In this document: one piece after another, positions 43,373-52,237 of the stretch
How the letters are laid out: every line of letters starts with the position of its first letter
Numbering within the stretch: position 1 is the stretch's first letter
Assembly: GCF_900129465.1 (NCBI RefSeq)
Contig: NZ_FSRA01000002.1
Location: 1,674,001 to 1,738,000, forward strand
Source of the DNA: Chitinophaga niabensis
GTDB taxonomy: Bacteria > Bacteroidota > Bacteroidia > Chitinophagales > Chitinophagaceae
DNA: 64,000 nt
Direction of reading: 5' to 3'
Translations under genes and position numbers: made by a program
Notes under the pieces: generated by a model
What the model was told of the DNA's origin: nothing
Database searches by the model: none
Seen by the model: only the letters and a program-made list of their open reading frames with translations

Positions 43373-43909
43373 TCATTCCAGGTATTCCTTCAATGAAACG
43401 CGCAGCTTTTTCAGTGCCGTCATCATTTGGTTCTCCACCGTTTTGACCGAGATCTGCAATGTTTCGGCAATTTCTTTATAGCTCATTTCTTCATAGCGGC
43501 TCAGCACAAAGATCTCCCTGCACTTTTCAGGTAACAGATCGATAGCCTGCTGGATCCGCAGTTTTGTTTCTTTCAGATGTATCACCGGCGCCTGCACTTG
43601 TGCTTCTTCATGAGTTGGACTGATCTCCTGGTGAGTACCACCGCGCCGTTTGTTCTTATCTATGTGATCAAGTGCCATATTCACCGCTGCACGATGCAGG
43701 TACGCTTTAAAATAAACATCCTTCAACTGGTCCCGGCGATTCCATATTTTAATAAATACTTCCTGCGCCAGATCTTCCGCTGTGGCCATATCCGGCACCA
43801 GGCGGTATATTGCTTTGCAGACCAATGGGAAATAGGTTTTGAAGAGCGCCTCCATGAACTGGCGCTCGTCTTCCTGCAAAAGATTTTGTAACCGGGCATT
43901 TTCGGGCAT
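43373..43909 (-). CDS. ECF RNA polymerase sigma factor (FecI-like)
   Basis: I chose ATG 43909 (MPENARLQNLLQ), giving 178 residues. Region 2 includes LFKTYFPLVCKAIYRLV and AEDLAQEVFIKIWNRRDQLK. Region 4 has LLPEKCREIFVLSRYEEMSYKEIAETL and the helix-turn-helix ISVKTVENQMMTALKKL. It directs polymerase to the downstream FecR and receptor genes when released. A TATTTTTG -7-like element ends only 5 bp before this ATG, so the message may be leaderless, or the true start may be further in. A longer frame from 43993 is less likely. Confidence 0.9.
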   Translation of the reverse strand: MPENARLQNLLQEDERQFMEALFKTYFPLVCKAIYRLVPDMATAEDLAQEVFIKIWNRRDQLKDVYFKAYLHRAAVNMALDHIDKNKRRGGTHQEISPTHEEAQVQAPVIHLKETKLRIQQAIDLLPEKCREIFVLSRYEEMSYKEIAETLQISVKTVENQMMTALKKLRVSLKEYLE

Positions 43910-44007
43910 GGTGCAAAAATAACCATTACTCTGATTTACAGCGTGGCCATTCATGCCTAATGCGACGGGTGACAGTATTCCGATAGCTTCCATGTAAAAA
44001 TGTATTC

Positions 44008-44781
44008 CTATAACTTGGTAACCTTTCCTGATCCTGAGACCTTTACGTTAAAATCTGCTGGTGATCCTTTGTATCTTACATTTCCACTGCCACTGATCCG
44101 GCCCCACAATCTATCCACGGCCCAGATCCTTTGCTCACCTGAGCCATTGGTTTCCACATTGGCGTTATTAGCTTTCAGTAATTCAGCCCTTACATCCCCA
44201 CTGCCATTGATCTCAGAATAGTAATCCCTTGATAAGCCTTCCAGGTCAATATTCCCGGAACCGTTCACCAATACCCTCACTTCATTGGCATCCACTTTCA
44301 GGCGCGCATCATTACTGCCGTTCACTTCATAGAGGAAGAGCGGGGTTCTGATGGTGTCAGTTCCTGTAAGGGAGCCGGAGCCGGAAAAAATGATCCTGCG
44401 GTATTTTTCACTTTGTACATATATATGAATGGGTCTGAAACTCTTCAGATTCACGCCGTTACGGATCTTCACACGAAGGTTGGTGCCGTTTACGGAAGTT
44501 TCAATCACCCGCATTACATTGTCTTCTGCTTCAATGCGGAGGGGTAAGGGACTGCCTTGCTTTACATGTATTTCAAGCGGCCCCTCAATGGTCAGGTCCT
44601 CAAACCTGTCCACCGGCCTTTCTTCTGTGATCACGCGGCCCGAGCCATGAACATTTTCACGGGCACAGCCAGAAAGGATCAATCCAAAAATTGCCAGGAG
44701 GCAGAGTAAAAGGCTCACGCTGAGCCCGCTGTAAGTGATCAGGTATTCCTGTTTGCCTGTCAGTTTCATATTGGTATTCAT
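44008..44781 (-). CDS. Lipoprotein with head GIN domain (DUF2807)
   Basis: This 257-residue protein has an N-terminal hydrophobic segment (about 18-38) with a lipobox LILSGC (C39). Then comes a right-handed beta-helix of the head-GIN type, rich in NGSG and SGSG turns (FSGSGSLTG, VNGSGNIDLEG, INGSGDVRAE, TNGSGEQRI, SGSGNVRYKG, SGSGKVTKL). Such proteins are common on Bacteroidota envelopes and were named after adhesin heads; function is otherwise unknown. It ends about 100 bp before the ECF sigma gene on the same strand and could share control with it. Confidence 0.88.
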   Translation of the reverse strand: MNTNMKLTGKQEYLITYSGLSVSLLLCLLAIFGLILSGCARENVHGSGRVITEERPVDRFEDLTIEGPLEIHVKQGSPLPLRIEAEDNVMRVIETSVNGTNLRVKIRNGVNLKSFRPIHIYVQSEKYRRIIFSGSGSLTGTDTIRTPLFLYEVNGSNDARLKVDANEVRVLVNGSGNIDLEGLSRDYYSEINGSGDVRAELLKANNANVETNGSGEQRIWAVDRLWGRISGSGNVRYKGSPADFNVKVSGSGKVTKL

Positions 44782-44856
44782 TTTAGGGGGTAAGTCACAA
44801 TGATGACTTCCTTAATATAACGGCCAATGGAAACCCTACCCCTAGAATACCTGCAA

Positions 44857-44893
44857 AAAAATAAGCCGGCCTTACTTTAAGTAAGACCGGCTT
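44857..44893 (-). terminator. Terminator of the small exported protein gene
   Basis: AAGCCGGCCTTAC (44863-44875) pairs with GTAAGACCGGCTT (44881-44893) with one mismatch. On the minus strand a T-run follows the stem. It lies 22 nt beyond the stop of the exported-protein gene. Confidence 0.82.
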
Positions 44894-44915
44894 GATTAAC
44901 CCCTATGAAAACCAA

Positions 44916-45233
44916 TTATTGTGCTAATTTGATTTCGCCGAGATCGGTAGCTTTACCATCTTCCACTTTCACATCTGTAATAGTTGCGTCCTTAAATGGT
45001 TCTTTTGCGTCAACAATTACAGTGTAAGTTCCGGCTTTTGCACTCGTAAAGGAGAATGCACCCTGTGCTACAGCTGTTTTCAAAGTATCTGTTCCGGAAA
45101 TGGCCCATGCTTCAGTAGCTCCTTCAGCTGGAACAACTTTACCGGAAATAGAACCGCCTTCAAATGAAGTAAAGGCGAATGCGCCGAATGTTACGGCCGC
45201 AAGTGCTAACAGGCTTAATTTAGTCCTTTTCAT
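44916..45233 (-). CDS. Small exported protein with a carboxypeptidase-regulatory-like fold
   Basis: I chose ATG 45233 (MKRTKLSLLALAAVTFGAFAF); an upstream TTG in frame would add three residues. The 105-residue protein has a signal segment and then about 80 residues of beta-sandwich pattern: GSISGKVVPAEGATEAWAIS, GAFSFTSAKAGTYTVIVDAK, VEDGKATDLGEIKL. This matches the carboxypeptidase regulatory-like/transthyretin class, used as a small binding or structural module. It is monocistronic with a good terminator and may be abundant. Confidence 0.78.
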   Translation of the reverse strand: MKRTKLSLLALAAVTFGAFAFTSFEGGSISGKVVPAEGATEAWAISGTDTLKTAVAQGAFSFTSAKAGTYTVIVDAKEPFKDATITDVKVEDGKATDLGEIKLAQ

Positions 45234-45738
45234 AGCATACAATTTTTAAAAGGTTTAATTAATAAAGAAATGGTTCAAGTAAAGGTTGTTCTCGATAGTA
45301 TCCTCTTTTTAGATGAATGATTGTATGTGAATCGGTTTCGTATGAAATTTTGCAATTACCATGCCATAACCCTCAAATTCTTTTCTTTAACATTTCTTTA
45401 AAGAACCTTTAACATCGAGGGTTTGCGGGCATTACTCATTTAAGTAATTTCGTGTGTGCATTCCTGTTACTATGCTCAAATGCAGTCTGGTAAAGCTTAG
45501 TGACCACAAGACTTTTTCCTGCGGAGCATTACTCAACACAAATATTTTGCCAAACATAACAGCAGTAAGGCTTTGAGACCCATCAAAGCTATAAGGGGCA
45601 AAGCTTTCAGGATATTTTATTAAAAGTCTACAGGGTTTGTGTACTTTTGCGGAAGGGATAGCACTCGAAAGTTAGCAGCCGATTCCCTAAATTTACGGTC
45701 TTATAGACTCATATATATCTAATATAAAGAATACGTCA
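45234..45738. other. 505-bp divergent intergenic region with a possible operator
   Basis: No gene is visible. Around 45385-45415 two CTTTAACAT copies (45385-45393 and 45407-45415, 22 bp apart) flank a perfect 12-bp palindrome TTCTTTAAAGAA (45394-45405). TACTTTTG (45642-45649) fits a -7 element for korA, though its -33 element is weak. The rest is AT-rich and unassigned. Confidence 0.5.
45642..45649 (+). promoter_or_regulatory. -7 element of korA
   Basis: TACTTTTG matches TAnnTTTG, 89 bp before the korA ATG. The expected -33 position reads ATT, so the match is partial. Confidence 0.4.
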
Positions 45739-47586
45739 ATGTCCAATAAAGCGATTCAACAGGTTGAAGATGTAGTGATCAAGTTTGCTGGTGATAGTGG
45801 AGACGGGATGCAATTAACTGGTACTCAGTTCTCTAACAATACCGCCCTTATCGGGAACGATCTTAGCACTTTCCCGGATTTCCCGGCTGAAATACGTGCT
45901 CCGCAAGGCACCCTGCCTGGTGTGAGTGGTTTCCAGCTTCACTTTTCCTCTAACCGTATATTTACGCCCGGAGATACCTGCGATGTACTGGTGGCCATGA
46001 ACGCCGCCGCATTGAAAGCCAATCTCAAAGGGCTCAAAAAAGGTGGTATCATTATCGCCAATACAGATGGTTTCGATTCCAAGAACCTCCGCCTGGCTAA
46101 CTTCCCGGATGGAGTGAACCCATTGGAAGACGGCTCTCTCGTGAATTACCAGTTACATACCATGGATGTTACCAAAATGACCCGCGAGGCACTGAAGGAC
46201 ATCAACATGGGTATGAAGGAAAAAGACCGCGCCAAGAACATGTTCGTACTCGGATTCCTTTACTGGCTCTATGATCGCGACATGCAAAGTACCATCAACT
46301 TCCTCACAGAGAAGTTTGGCAAAAAGCCCGAAATCCTGGAAAGTAACATCCGCTCTTTGCAGGCGGGATATAACTTTGCCGATACCGTGGAAGCCTTCTC
46401 CACCCGTTATAAAGTGGAAAAAGCCAGGATGGAACCTGGTACCTACAGGAGCATTACAGGAAATACTGCTTTGTCTTACGGACTGATCGCTGCTTCCCAG
46501 AAGGCGGACCTGCCTATTTTCCTGGGTACTTATCCTATTACACCTGCCTCAGACATCCTGCATGAACTGAGCCGGTATAAAAATTTCGGGATCCGTACTT
46601 TCCAGGCGGAAGATGAAATTGCCGGTATTGCTTCTGCTATTGGTGCATCCTATGGTGGCCACATGGGAGTGACCACTACTTCCGGCCCCGGTATGGCATT
46701 AAAAGGAGAGGCCATGGGCCTTGCCGTAATGCTGGAAATTCCATTGCTGATCATTGATATTCAACGTGGAGGCCCTTCTACCGGTCTGCCTACCAAAACA
46801 GAACAATCAGATCTGCTGCAGGCTTATTACGGTCGTAATGGCGAATGCCCCATGCCCATCATTTCCGCATCCACGCCGTCCGATTGTTTTGATGGTATCT
46901 ATGAAGCTTTCCGCATTGCAGTAAATCATATGACGCCTGTGATCTTCCTCAGCGACGGGTATATTGCCAACGGCGCAGAGCCCTGGAAATTCCCTAAGAG
47001 CGATGATCTCAAGCCCATTACCGTTAAATACAAGAAGGGCCTGGAAGAAGGAGAAGAACAGTTCTTCCCTTACCAGCGGGATGAAAACCTTGTGCGCCCA
47101 TGGGCTGTTCCCGGAACCCCTGGCCTGGAACACCGGATCGGTGGATTGGAAAAGCAGAATATCACCGGTAACGTAAGTTATGATCCTGAAAATCACCAGC
47201 TAATGGTGAAGATCCGCCAGGAGAAGGTAGATAAGATCGCAGATCACATTCCGTTACAGAAAATAGAAGTGGGCCCTGAAAAAGGAAAGGTACTGGTACT
47301 CGGATGGGGTTCCACTTTTGGTACTATCAAAAGTGCCGTGTTGGAATTACTGGCAGAAGGCCACCAGGTGGCACATGCACACCTCCGCCACATGCGTCCT
47401 TTCCCCAAAAATCTCGAAGAAATACTGCATAGCTATGATCATGTATTGATCCCCGAGATCAATAATGGCCAGCTTATAAAGATCATCCGCGATCAATTCC
47501 TGATCCCTGCCCAGGGTTATAATAAGATAATGGGCGTTCCCATCACAAAAGGTGAGCTGGTAACAAGGATCCGCGAAATGCTCTAG
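45739..47586 (+). CDS. korA: 2-oxoacid:acceptor oxidoreductase, fused gamma-alpha subunit
   Basis: This 615-residue protein combines the gamma domain (GDSGDGMQLTGTQFSNN, about 18-190) and the alpha pyrimidine-binding domain (TYPITPASDILHELSRY, VTTTSGPGMALKGEAMGLA, about 230-610). With a thiamine-diphosphate beta subunit it converts 2-oxoglutarate or another 2-oxoacid plus CoA to acyl-CoA, reducing ferredoxin. The beta subunit gene (korB), normally next door, is not here: a DUF6134 gene follows after a hairpin. Either korB lies elsewhere or the operon was split. Confidence 0.9.
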   Translation: MSNKAIQQVEDVVIKFAGDSGDGMQLTGTQFSNNTALIGNDLSTFPDFPAEIRAPQGTLPGVSGFQLHFSSNRIFTPGDTCDVLVAMNAAALKANLKGLKKGGIIIANTDGFDSKNLRLANFPDGVNPLEDGSLVNYQLHTMDVTKMTREALKDINMGMKEKDRAKNMFVLGFLYWLYDRDMQSTINFLTEKFGKKPEILESNIRSLQAGYNFADTVEAFSTRYKVEKARMEPGTYRSITGNTALSYGLIAASQKADLPIFLGTYPITPASDILHELSRYKNFGIRTFQAEDEIAGIASAIGASYGGHMGVTTTSGPGMALKGEAMGLAVMLEIPLLIIDIQRGGPSTGLPTKTEQSDLLQAYYGRNGECPMPIISASTPSDCFDGIYEAFRIAVNHMTPVIFLSDGYIANGAEPWKFPKSDDLKPITVKYKKGLEEGEEQFFPYQRDENLVRPWAVPGTPGLEHRIGGLEKQNITGNVSYDPENHQLMVKIRQEKVDKIADHIPLQKIEVGPEKGKVLVLGWGSTFGTIKSAVLELLAEGHQVAHAHLRHMRPFPKNLEEILHSYDHVLIPEINNGQLIKIIRDQFLIPAQGYNKIMGVPITKGELVTRIREML

Positions 47587-47603
47587 CATTCACAATGAAT
47601 CAG

Positions 47604-47639
47604 TTACGAAGCGCGTTATAGAGATGACGCGTTTCGTAA
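47604..47639 (+). terminator. Hairpin after korA
   Basis: TTACGAAGCGCGT (47604-47616) pairs with ACGCGTTTCGTAA (47627-47639) with one G-T wobble. The T-tract after it is short, so it is a probable terminator with modest support. Confidence 0.55.
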
Positions 47640-47683
47640 TAGATTTTCGTATATTGCTATACGTATTATATTGATCCAAGGCC

Positions 47684-48304
47684 ATGTACAAGACCCACAA
47701 GCAATACAGGCTAAAAAGGATTTTTCTTGTATTGATATGCGGGATAATTCCTTACCTGGCAGCCCTCAAGGCAGCAGGACAATCTCATACTTACGAGATA
47801 AGGTATGCCAACAACACTATCGGCCTCCTCGATGTAAAACAGGAAACCAACGGCCCCACCCGCAAGATCCATATCAAAAGCCGTGTTCAAATGAAACTCT
47901 TCTCGCGGATGGATACAGACATCTCTGCTGAATATCACAATAATATATTAATAAGGGCCAAAGCCTCCCGCGTAAGCAAAGGGGCAGACAGCAAAGAAAC
48001 TTCCACAGAAAGAACAGAGAAAGGATATAATGTGGTCCGTAAAGGAGAACCCGGCACTATCAACAGGGATATCACCTATTCCGTAAGCGAATTATATTTC
48101 ACGGAACCGAAGGACCTTAAAGAAGTTTATTCGGAAACACATGGCGTGTTCCTCCCGATCAAACAACTGGCGGATAAACGGTATGAAGTAGTGATGCCTG
48201 ATGACAGGCGTATTTATTATCGCTATGAGAAAGGGAAGTTAATGGAGGTGGAAGTAAATCATCAGTTTGGCAAAGCGTATTTCCGTTTACTGCAGGCAAA
48301 ATAA
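47684..48304 (+). CDS. DUF6134 family exported protein
   Basis: This 206-residue protein has an N-terminal membrane/signal segment (IFLVLICGIIPYLAALKAAG, about 13-32). A beta-rich body follows, with HTYEIRYANNTIGLLDVKQE, YHNNILIRAKASRVSKGAD, YFTEPKDLKEVYSETHGVFL and KGKLMEVEVNHQFGKAYFR. The pattern fits DUF6134, a family of unknown function with a beta-barrel-like periplasmic domain. It is convergent with the oxidoreductase gene; the short gap has an imperfect hairpin. Confidence 0.75.
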   Translation: MYKTHKQYRLKRIFLVLICGIIPYLAALKAAGQSHTYEIRYANNTIGLLDVKQETNGPTRKIHIKSRVQMKLFSRMDTDISAEYHNNILIRAKASRVSKGADSKETSTERTEKGYNVVRKGEPGTINRDITYSVSELYFTEPKDLKEVYSETHGVFLPIKQLADKRYEVVMPDDRRIYYRYEKGKLMEVEVNHQFGKAYFRLLQAK

Positions 48305-48344
48305 AGCCAGCGCAGAGCAAACTCCGCGCCGGCAAAGAAAATCC

Positions 48345-49535
48345 TTATACCACCTTCTCAATGATCTGCCCTGTCTTCTTATCCTTCAGTATCAGCTTCG
48401 CCGTTCCAAAGTGCGTCATCTCTTCCTTGATCAGGTAATATTGCTCATTATAATCCGTTAGTGTTTTCTCTTTCGCTAAACCTTCCTTCCCGCGCCATAT
48501 ATCCAGCTTCACCGGTTCCCATAATTTGGATTTTGCAGACCTGTAGGCAGCATCCAGCACCGCATTCACCACATATCCATCATAGAATGTTTCACGCGGT
48601 GCTTTCCCGGCTTCTACAGCATTGAACATATCTGCGAACATATGGTTATATCCCAGCTCATTCAGTTCATCACCCACAGGGAACAACCAGCCGGTATTAC
48701 TTTCTGCTTTCTCCGCAACGTAATCAGCTCCCTTGCCGGTTGTGAACATATCAAACCCCGTACGCAAAAAGCTATTCAGCCATATTGTACCCTCAGAACC
48801 CATCACTTCATCCCGGAGATCAAGCCCGCCGCGGAAGGTCCAGCTCACTTCAAACTGACCGATAGCGCCGTTCTCATATTTCACAAGGCCGATAGCATGA
48901 TCTTCCGCATCAATGGGCTTCACCTGTGTATCCGCCCAGCACATCACTTCAACAGGTTTAATATCTTTCCCGATAAAGTTGCGTGCTATTTCCACGCAAT
49001 GGCAACCCAGGTCGAGGATACAACCTCCGCCTGCCTGCTCCTTATCCCAGAACCATTCGCTGTGCGGGCCGGGATGTGTTTCACGGGATTTAGCCCAGAG
49101 TATTCTGCCCAGCGCCCCTTCCTGTACACTCTTTAAAGCCTTCAGGAATTTGGGGGTATAACACAGGTCTTCCAGGTAACCGTTGAAGATGCCTGCTTTT
49201 TCTACCGCTTCCATCATACGTTTTGCTTCTTCCGCATTACGCCCTAATGGTTTGGTACACATCACTGCTTTCTTCGCTTTACAGCAGGCCATTACAGCAG
49301 CTTCATGGAGGTTGTTGGGCAGGGAGATACAAACCATATCCACATCAGGATGATTGATCGCTTCTTCCATATTGGTGGTCCAGTGGCTGCAGTTATAATC
49401 CACTGCAAATTTCTTAGCGCTTTCTTCGCGGCGGGAGTAGATGCTCACGATCGTATCCCTGCTTCTTTGTCCAATTAAAGAATCCGCATAGAATCTTCCG
49501 ATGAATCCGGACCCAAGCATTGCAATTTTCGCCAT
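48345..49535 (-). CDS. Gfo/Idh/MocA-family NAD(P)-dependent oxidoreductase
   Basis: This 396-residue cytosolic enzyme has a Rossmann start (KIAMLGSGFIGRFYADSL) and the conserved cofactor/lysine motif TKPLGRNAEEAKRM. A C-terminal alpha/beta domain includes GGCILDLGCHCVEIARNFIG and FEVSWTFRGGLD. Such enzymes oxidise or reduce sugars, inositols and sugar acids. It lies 16 nt downstream of an MFS sugar/nucleoside transporter gene, so the two probably form an uptake and catabolic unit. The substrate cannot be told from sequence. Confidence 0.9.
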   Translation of the reverse strand: MAKIAMLGSGFIGRFYADSLIGQRSRDTIVSIYSRREESAKKFAVDYNCSHWTTNMEEAINHPDVDMVCISLPNNLHEAAVMACCKAKKAVMCTKPLGRNAEEAKRMMEAVEKAGIFNGYLEDLCYTPKFLKALKSVQEGALGRILWAKSRETHPGPHSEWFWDKEQAGGGCILDLGCHCVEIARNFIGKDIKPVEVMCWADTQVKPIDAEDHAIGLVKYENGAIGQFEVSWTFRGGLDLRDEVMGSEGTIWLNSFLRTGFDMFTTGKGADYVAEKAESNTGWLFPVGDELNELGYNHMFADMFNAVEAGKAPRETFYDGYVVNAVLDAAYRSAKSKLWEPVKLDIWRGKEGLAKEKTLTDYNEQYYLIKEEMTHFGTAKLILKDKKTGQIIEKVV

Positions 49536-49551
49536 AATTAATTTTTATATT

Positions 49552-50736
49552 TTAGACTGGTTTTTTATCGTGGAATGCTAACGCGAAATAAATGATCACA
49601 GCTGCTGCGATGTATACAGGTACCATCCAGATGCTCTGCCATTCGCGCACACCATTCGCTACATAATAATCTGCTACGATCCCTGAGAACCAGGTACCTA
49701 TCACCATACCAAGACCATAAGTAGCAAAAGTGAATAATCCCTGTGCGGCGCTTTTGATCTTTTCACCTGCCCTGTTATCCGTATACATATAACCGGTTAC
49801 AAAGAAGAAATCATAACATACACCATGCAGGATGATGCCGGTGTATAACATCCATAAGTTCGGACCGCTATTGCCATAAGCGAAAAGGATATAACGCAGT
49901 ACCCAGGCTGCCATGCCCACCAGCAACATTTTCTTCACCCCAAGCCGGCGGAGTAATAAAGGAATGGCAAGGATAAAGATAGCTTCGGAAGCCTGGCCAT
50001 AGATCATTTTCCCGGCAGCATTTTCCATCCCTGCCTCATGTAAGTAGAGATTGGTAAAACCGTAGTAGAAGCTTAAAGGAATGCAGATCAGGATAGCGGA
50101 GATAAAGAACACGAGGTAAGACCTGTTCTTGAACAGCACAAAAGCCTCAGTTCCCAATACCTGGGAAGCCGAAACATCCTCTTTACCTTTAGGGGGAACA
50201 TTGGGTAGCGTAAAACTGAAGAGGCCTAACAGAAGGGACCCTCCTGCTGCAATATAAAAGGTATAAGTAGTTGTTTCGAGTGCCATGTACCCAATTAGCA
50301 AACCGGCAATAATCCATCCTACAGTACCAAACATCCTCACTGCAGGGAATTGTTTGCCGGGATCGCTCATCTGATGAAAGGCCACACTATTGCTGAGCGC
50401 AATGGTGGGCATATATAACAGCGAGTAGAATAATACGATGCTGATGAAGAGGTAGATATTAGTGGTAAGCGTCAGGAGGAATAACGCCAATGCGCCTGCT
50501 ACATGCAGCACACCCATGAGCTTCTGTGCGGAAAAATACCGGTCCGCCACCATCCCTACTAAAAAGGGAGAGATCATAGTAGCAATAGCTAATGCAGTAT
50601 AGGCATAACTGGCCTCGCTGCCGCTGGATTGGAGGTTCTTAACCATGTATGTGCCCACGGTTACATACCATGCACACCATACAAAGTATTGGAGGAACAT
50701 CATGAAGGATAGTTGCAGTCTTATTTTATTATTCAC
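49552..50736 (-). CDS. MFS transporter, nucleoside:H+ symporter (NupG)-like
   Basis: This 394-residue membrane protein has 12 predicted helices. MMFLQYFVWCAWYVTVGTYM at the N-terminus and LYMPTIALSNSVAFH with FPAVRMFGTVGWIIAGLLIG resemble the Nuc_H_symport group. In Bacteroidota, members of this group are commonly paired with sugar-acid or inositol oxidoreductases, as here. It is the upstream gene of the pair. Confidence 0.82.
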   Translation of the reverse strand: MNNKIRLQLSFMMFLQYFVWCAWYVTVGTYMVKNLQSSGSEASYAYTALAIATMISPFLVGMVADRYFSAQKLMGVLHVAGALALFLLTLTTNIYLFISIVLFYSLLYMPTIALSNSVAFHQMSDPGKQFPAVRMFGTVGWIIAGLLIGYMALETTTYTFYIAAGGSLLLGLFSFTLPNVPPKGKEDVSASQVLGTEAFVLFKNRSYLVFFISAILICIPLSFYYGFTNLYLHEAGMENAAGKMIYGQASEAIFILAIPLLLRRLGVKKMLLVGMAAWVLRYILFAYGNSGPNLWMLYTGIILHGVCYDFFFVTGYMYTDNRAGEKIKSAAQGLFTFATYGLGMVIGTWFSGIVADYYVANGVREWQSIWMVPVYIAAAVIIYFALAFHDKKPV

Positions 50737-50776
50737 GTGGGAGGGTTTTAGCTCTCTCCAAAATAATAAAAAAACG

Positions 50777-51418
50777 CTAGGAAACTAACTGTTTGTAATA
50801 CTTACAGATAGGCCGCAACCCACATTCCCCGCATTTCGGACTCCTCGCCAAACAAACATACCGCCCATGAAGGATCAGCCAGTGATGCGCAATATGCACC
50901 TTCTCCCGGGGTATATACTTGAGAAGTTGCTGCTCTGTTTGTAAAGGAGTTTTGGCATTAGTGGTCAATCCCAACCTTGCGGATACACGAAACACGTGCG
51001 TATCCACTGCCATATTGGGTTGATGATGCACAACGCTGGTGATCACATTCGCCGTTTTACGGCCAACGCCGGGTAATTTAACCAATTCGGGCACCGTTTC
51101 AGGTATCTCACCGTTAAATTCGTCCATCACCATATTGGCCATGCCAATGAGGTGTTTTGTTTTATTGTTGGGATAGCTGATACTTTTGATCAGTGGGAAC
51201 AGATCATCAAAAGTAGCTTTGCTCAGGGAAGGAATATCCGGATACTGCTCAAAGATGGCAGGGGTGGTCATATTCACCCGCTTATCTGTGCATTGGGCAG
51301 ACAGGATAACCGCTACCAGTAATTGGTAGGTATTATCATACAGCAGTTCGGTTTCTGCGTCCGGGGCATGTTTCTCAAAATAGTCGATTACAAACTGGAA
51401 TCGTTCTTTCTTCGTCAT
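50777..51418 (-). CDS. nth: Endonuclease III (DNA glycosylase/AP lyase)
   Basis: I chose ATG 51418 (MTKKERFQFVIDYF). The 213-residue protein removes oxidised pyrimidines and cuts at abasic sites. It has the helix-hairpin-helix LPGVGRKTAN with catalytic K121 and D139 (VDTHVFR). The 4Fe-4S cluster ligands C189, C196, C199 and C205 have the canonical C-x6-C-x2-C-x5-C spacing. A small open frame lies 18 nt upstream on the same strand. Confidence 0.95.
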   Translation of the reverse strand: MTKKERFQFVIDYFEKHAPDAETELLYDNTYQLLVAVILSAQCTDKRVNMTTPAIFEQYPDIPSLSKATFDDLFPLIKSISYPNNKTKHLIGMANMVMDEFNGEIPETVPELVKLPGVGRKTANVITSVVHHQPNMAVDTHVFRVSARLGLTTNAKTPLQTEQQLLKYIPREKVHIAHHWLILHGRYVCLARSPKCGECGLRPICKYYKQLVS

Positions 51419-51436
51419 GCCTGCAAAATACAAAAA

Positions 51437-51649
51437 CTATACCTCGCGTTTTTGTGCGTGGTCAAAAATTGCGATGAGGGTAGACTGACGAGGGGCGAGC
51501 TTAACAGTATTCAGCGCCTGTAAGGTCAAAAGATGCAATTTCTTTTCTTCACGTAATAATTCTTGATTCACTTGCATAGGTGCAGTTTGCCCTTCCGGGT
51601 CGGTTACAACATAGTTAGGAGTAGAAAAAGGGAGTGTAAAATTGCTCAT
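51437..51649 (-). CDS. Small protein of unknown function upstream of nth
   Basis: This 70-residue frame has an ATG start and ends 18 nt before nth. It has no membrane segment. It has an extended N-terminus (FTLPFSTPNYVVTDPEGQ) and a helical middle (VNQELLREEKKLHLLTLQ). No family is recognised, but codon use and position make a real gene plausible. Confidence 0.5.
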   Translation of the reverse strand: MSNFTLPFSTPNYVVTDPEGQTAPMQVNQELLREEKKLHLLTLQALNTVKLAPRQSTLIAIFDHAQKREV

Positions 51650-51821
51650 GCGATAGATTGTTAGTTTAAATAGAATACTACCAATACAGAAGGCTGTATA
51701 AGATATAACAGTTACATAACGGATAATGACGGGTTAGTATTGTTAATTTAGCCCATTTTTTTAGAAAATGCAAGTTTTTAACAAAGCCTTAAGAGGATAA
51801 TGGGGCTTGGGAACCAATAAA

Positions 51822-52142
51822 TTAGTCGATTTTGGCCTTGGGCTCGGGGATAATGAACAGATCCTCATCCTCTTTTTTCATCCGGTACTGCTCCCGGGCA
51901 AATTTCTCCAGTTTTTCGGGGCTGGACAATAATTCGAACTGGTCCTGGCGTGCCCTGTCTATTTCCTGCTTGTAAAACGCCTTTTGATCCTCCAGTTTGC
52001 TCTCTTCAGAACTTAAGGTGAATTGGGTGAAAACGTTGTTCCGGTCCACAAAAAGTAACCAGACCACAAAAAGCACCCCGCCTACAATGAACTTATTGCG
52101 CAGGATGGCAGGTACTTTTTTAAAACGCTTCAACATATCCAT
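51822..52142 (-). CDS. ftsB: FtsB/DivIC-family cell division protein
   Basis: I chose ATG 52142 (MDMLKRFKKVPAILRNK). The 106-residue bitopic protein has a short cytosolic part, one membrane helix (about 18-33: IVGGVLFVVWLLFVD) and a periplasmic coiled coil (EESKLEDQKAFYKQEIDRAR). The conserved LEKFAREQYRMKKEDEDLF end is present. It belongs to the FtsQBL divisome complex. As in many bacteria it follows enolase; a hairpin without a T-tract lies between them. Confidence 0.88.
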   Translation of the reverse strand: MDMLKRFKKVPAILRNKFIVGGVLFVVWLLFVDRNNVFTQFTLSSEESKLEDQKAFYKQEIDRARQDQFELLSSPEKLEKFAREQYRMKKEDEDLFIIPEPKAKID

Positions 52143-52165
52143 ATTCACAAAGGCTGATTTGGTAT

Positions 52166-52191
52166 CCGGGTACTGGAAGACCAGCACCCGG
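52166..52191 (-). other. Stem-loop between eno and ftsB
   Basis: CCGGGTACTGG (52166-52176) pairs with CCAGCACCCGG (52181-52191) around a 4-nt loop. No T-tract follows on the minus strand, so it more likely stabilises or processes the eno message than stops transcription. Confidence 0.5.
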
Positions 52192-52237
52192 AAAGATTTG
52201 TATTGACCACTAATTGTTAACGTAGTGATACTAAAAA

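Noticed and set aside
39691..43909. Classical polysaccharide utilisation locus
   Set aside because: There is a TonB receptor with sigma and FecR genes but no SusD partner and no linked glycosidases; the GH16 gene is 27 kb away.
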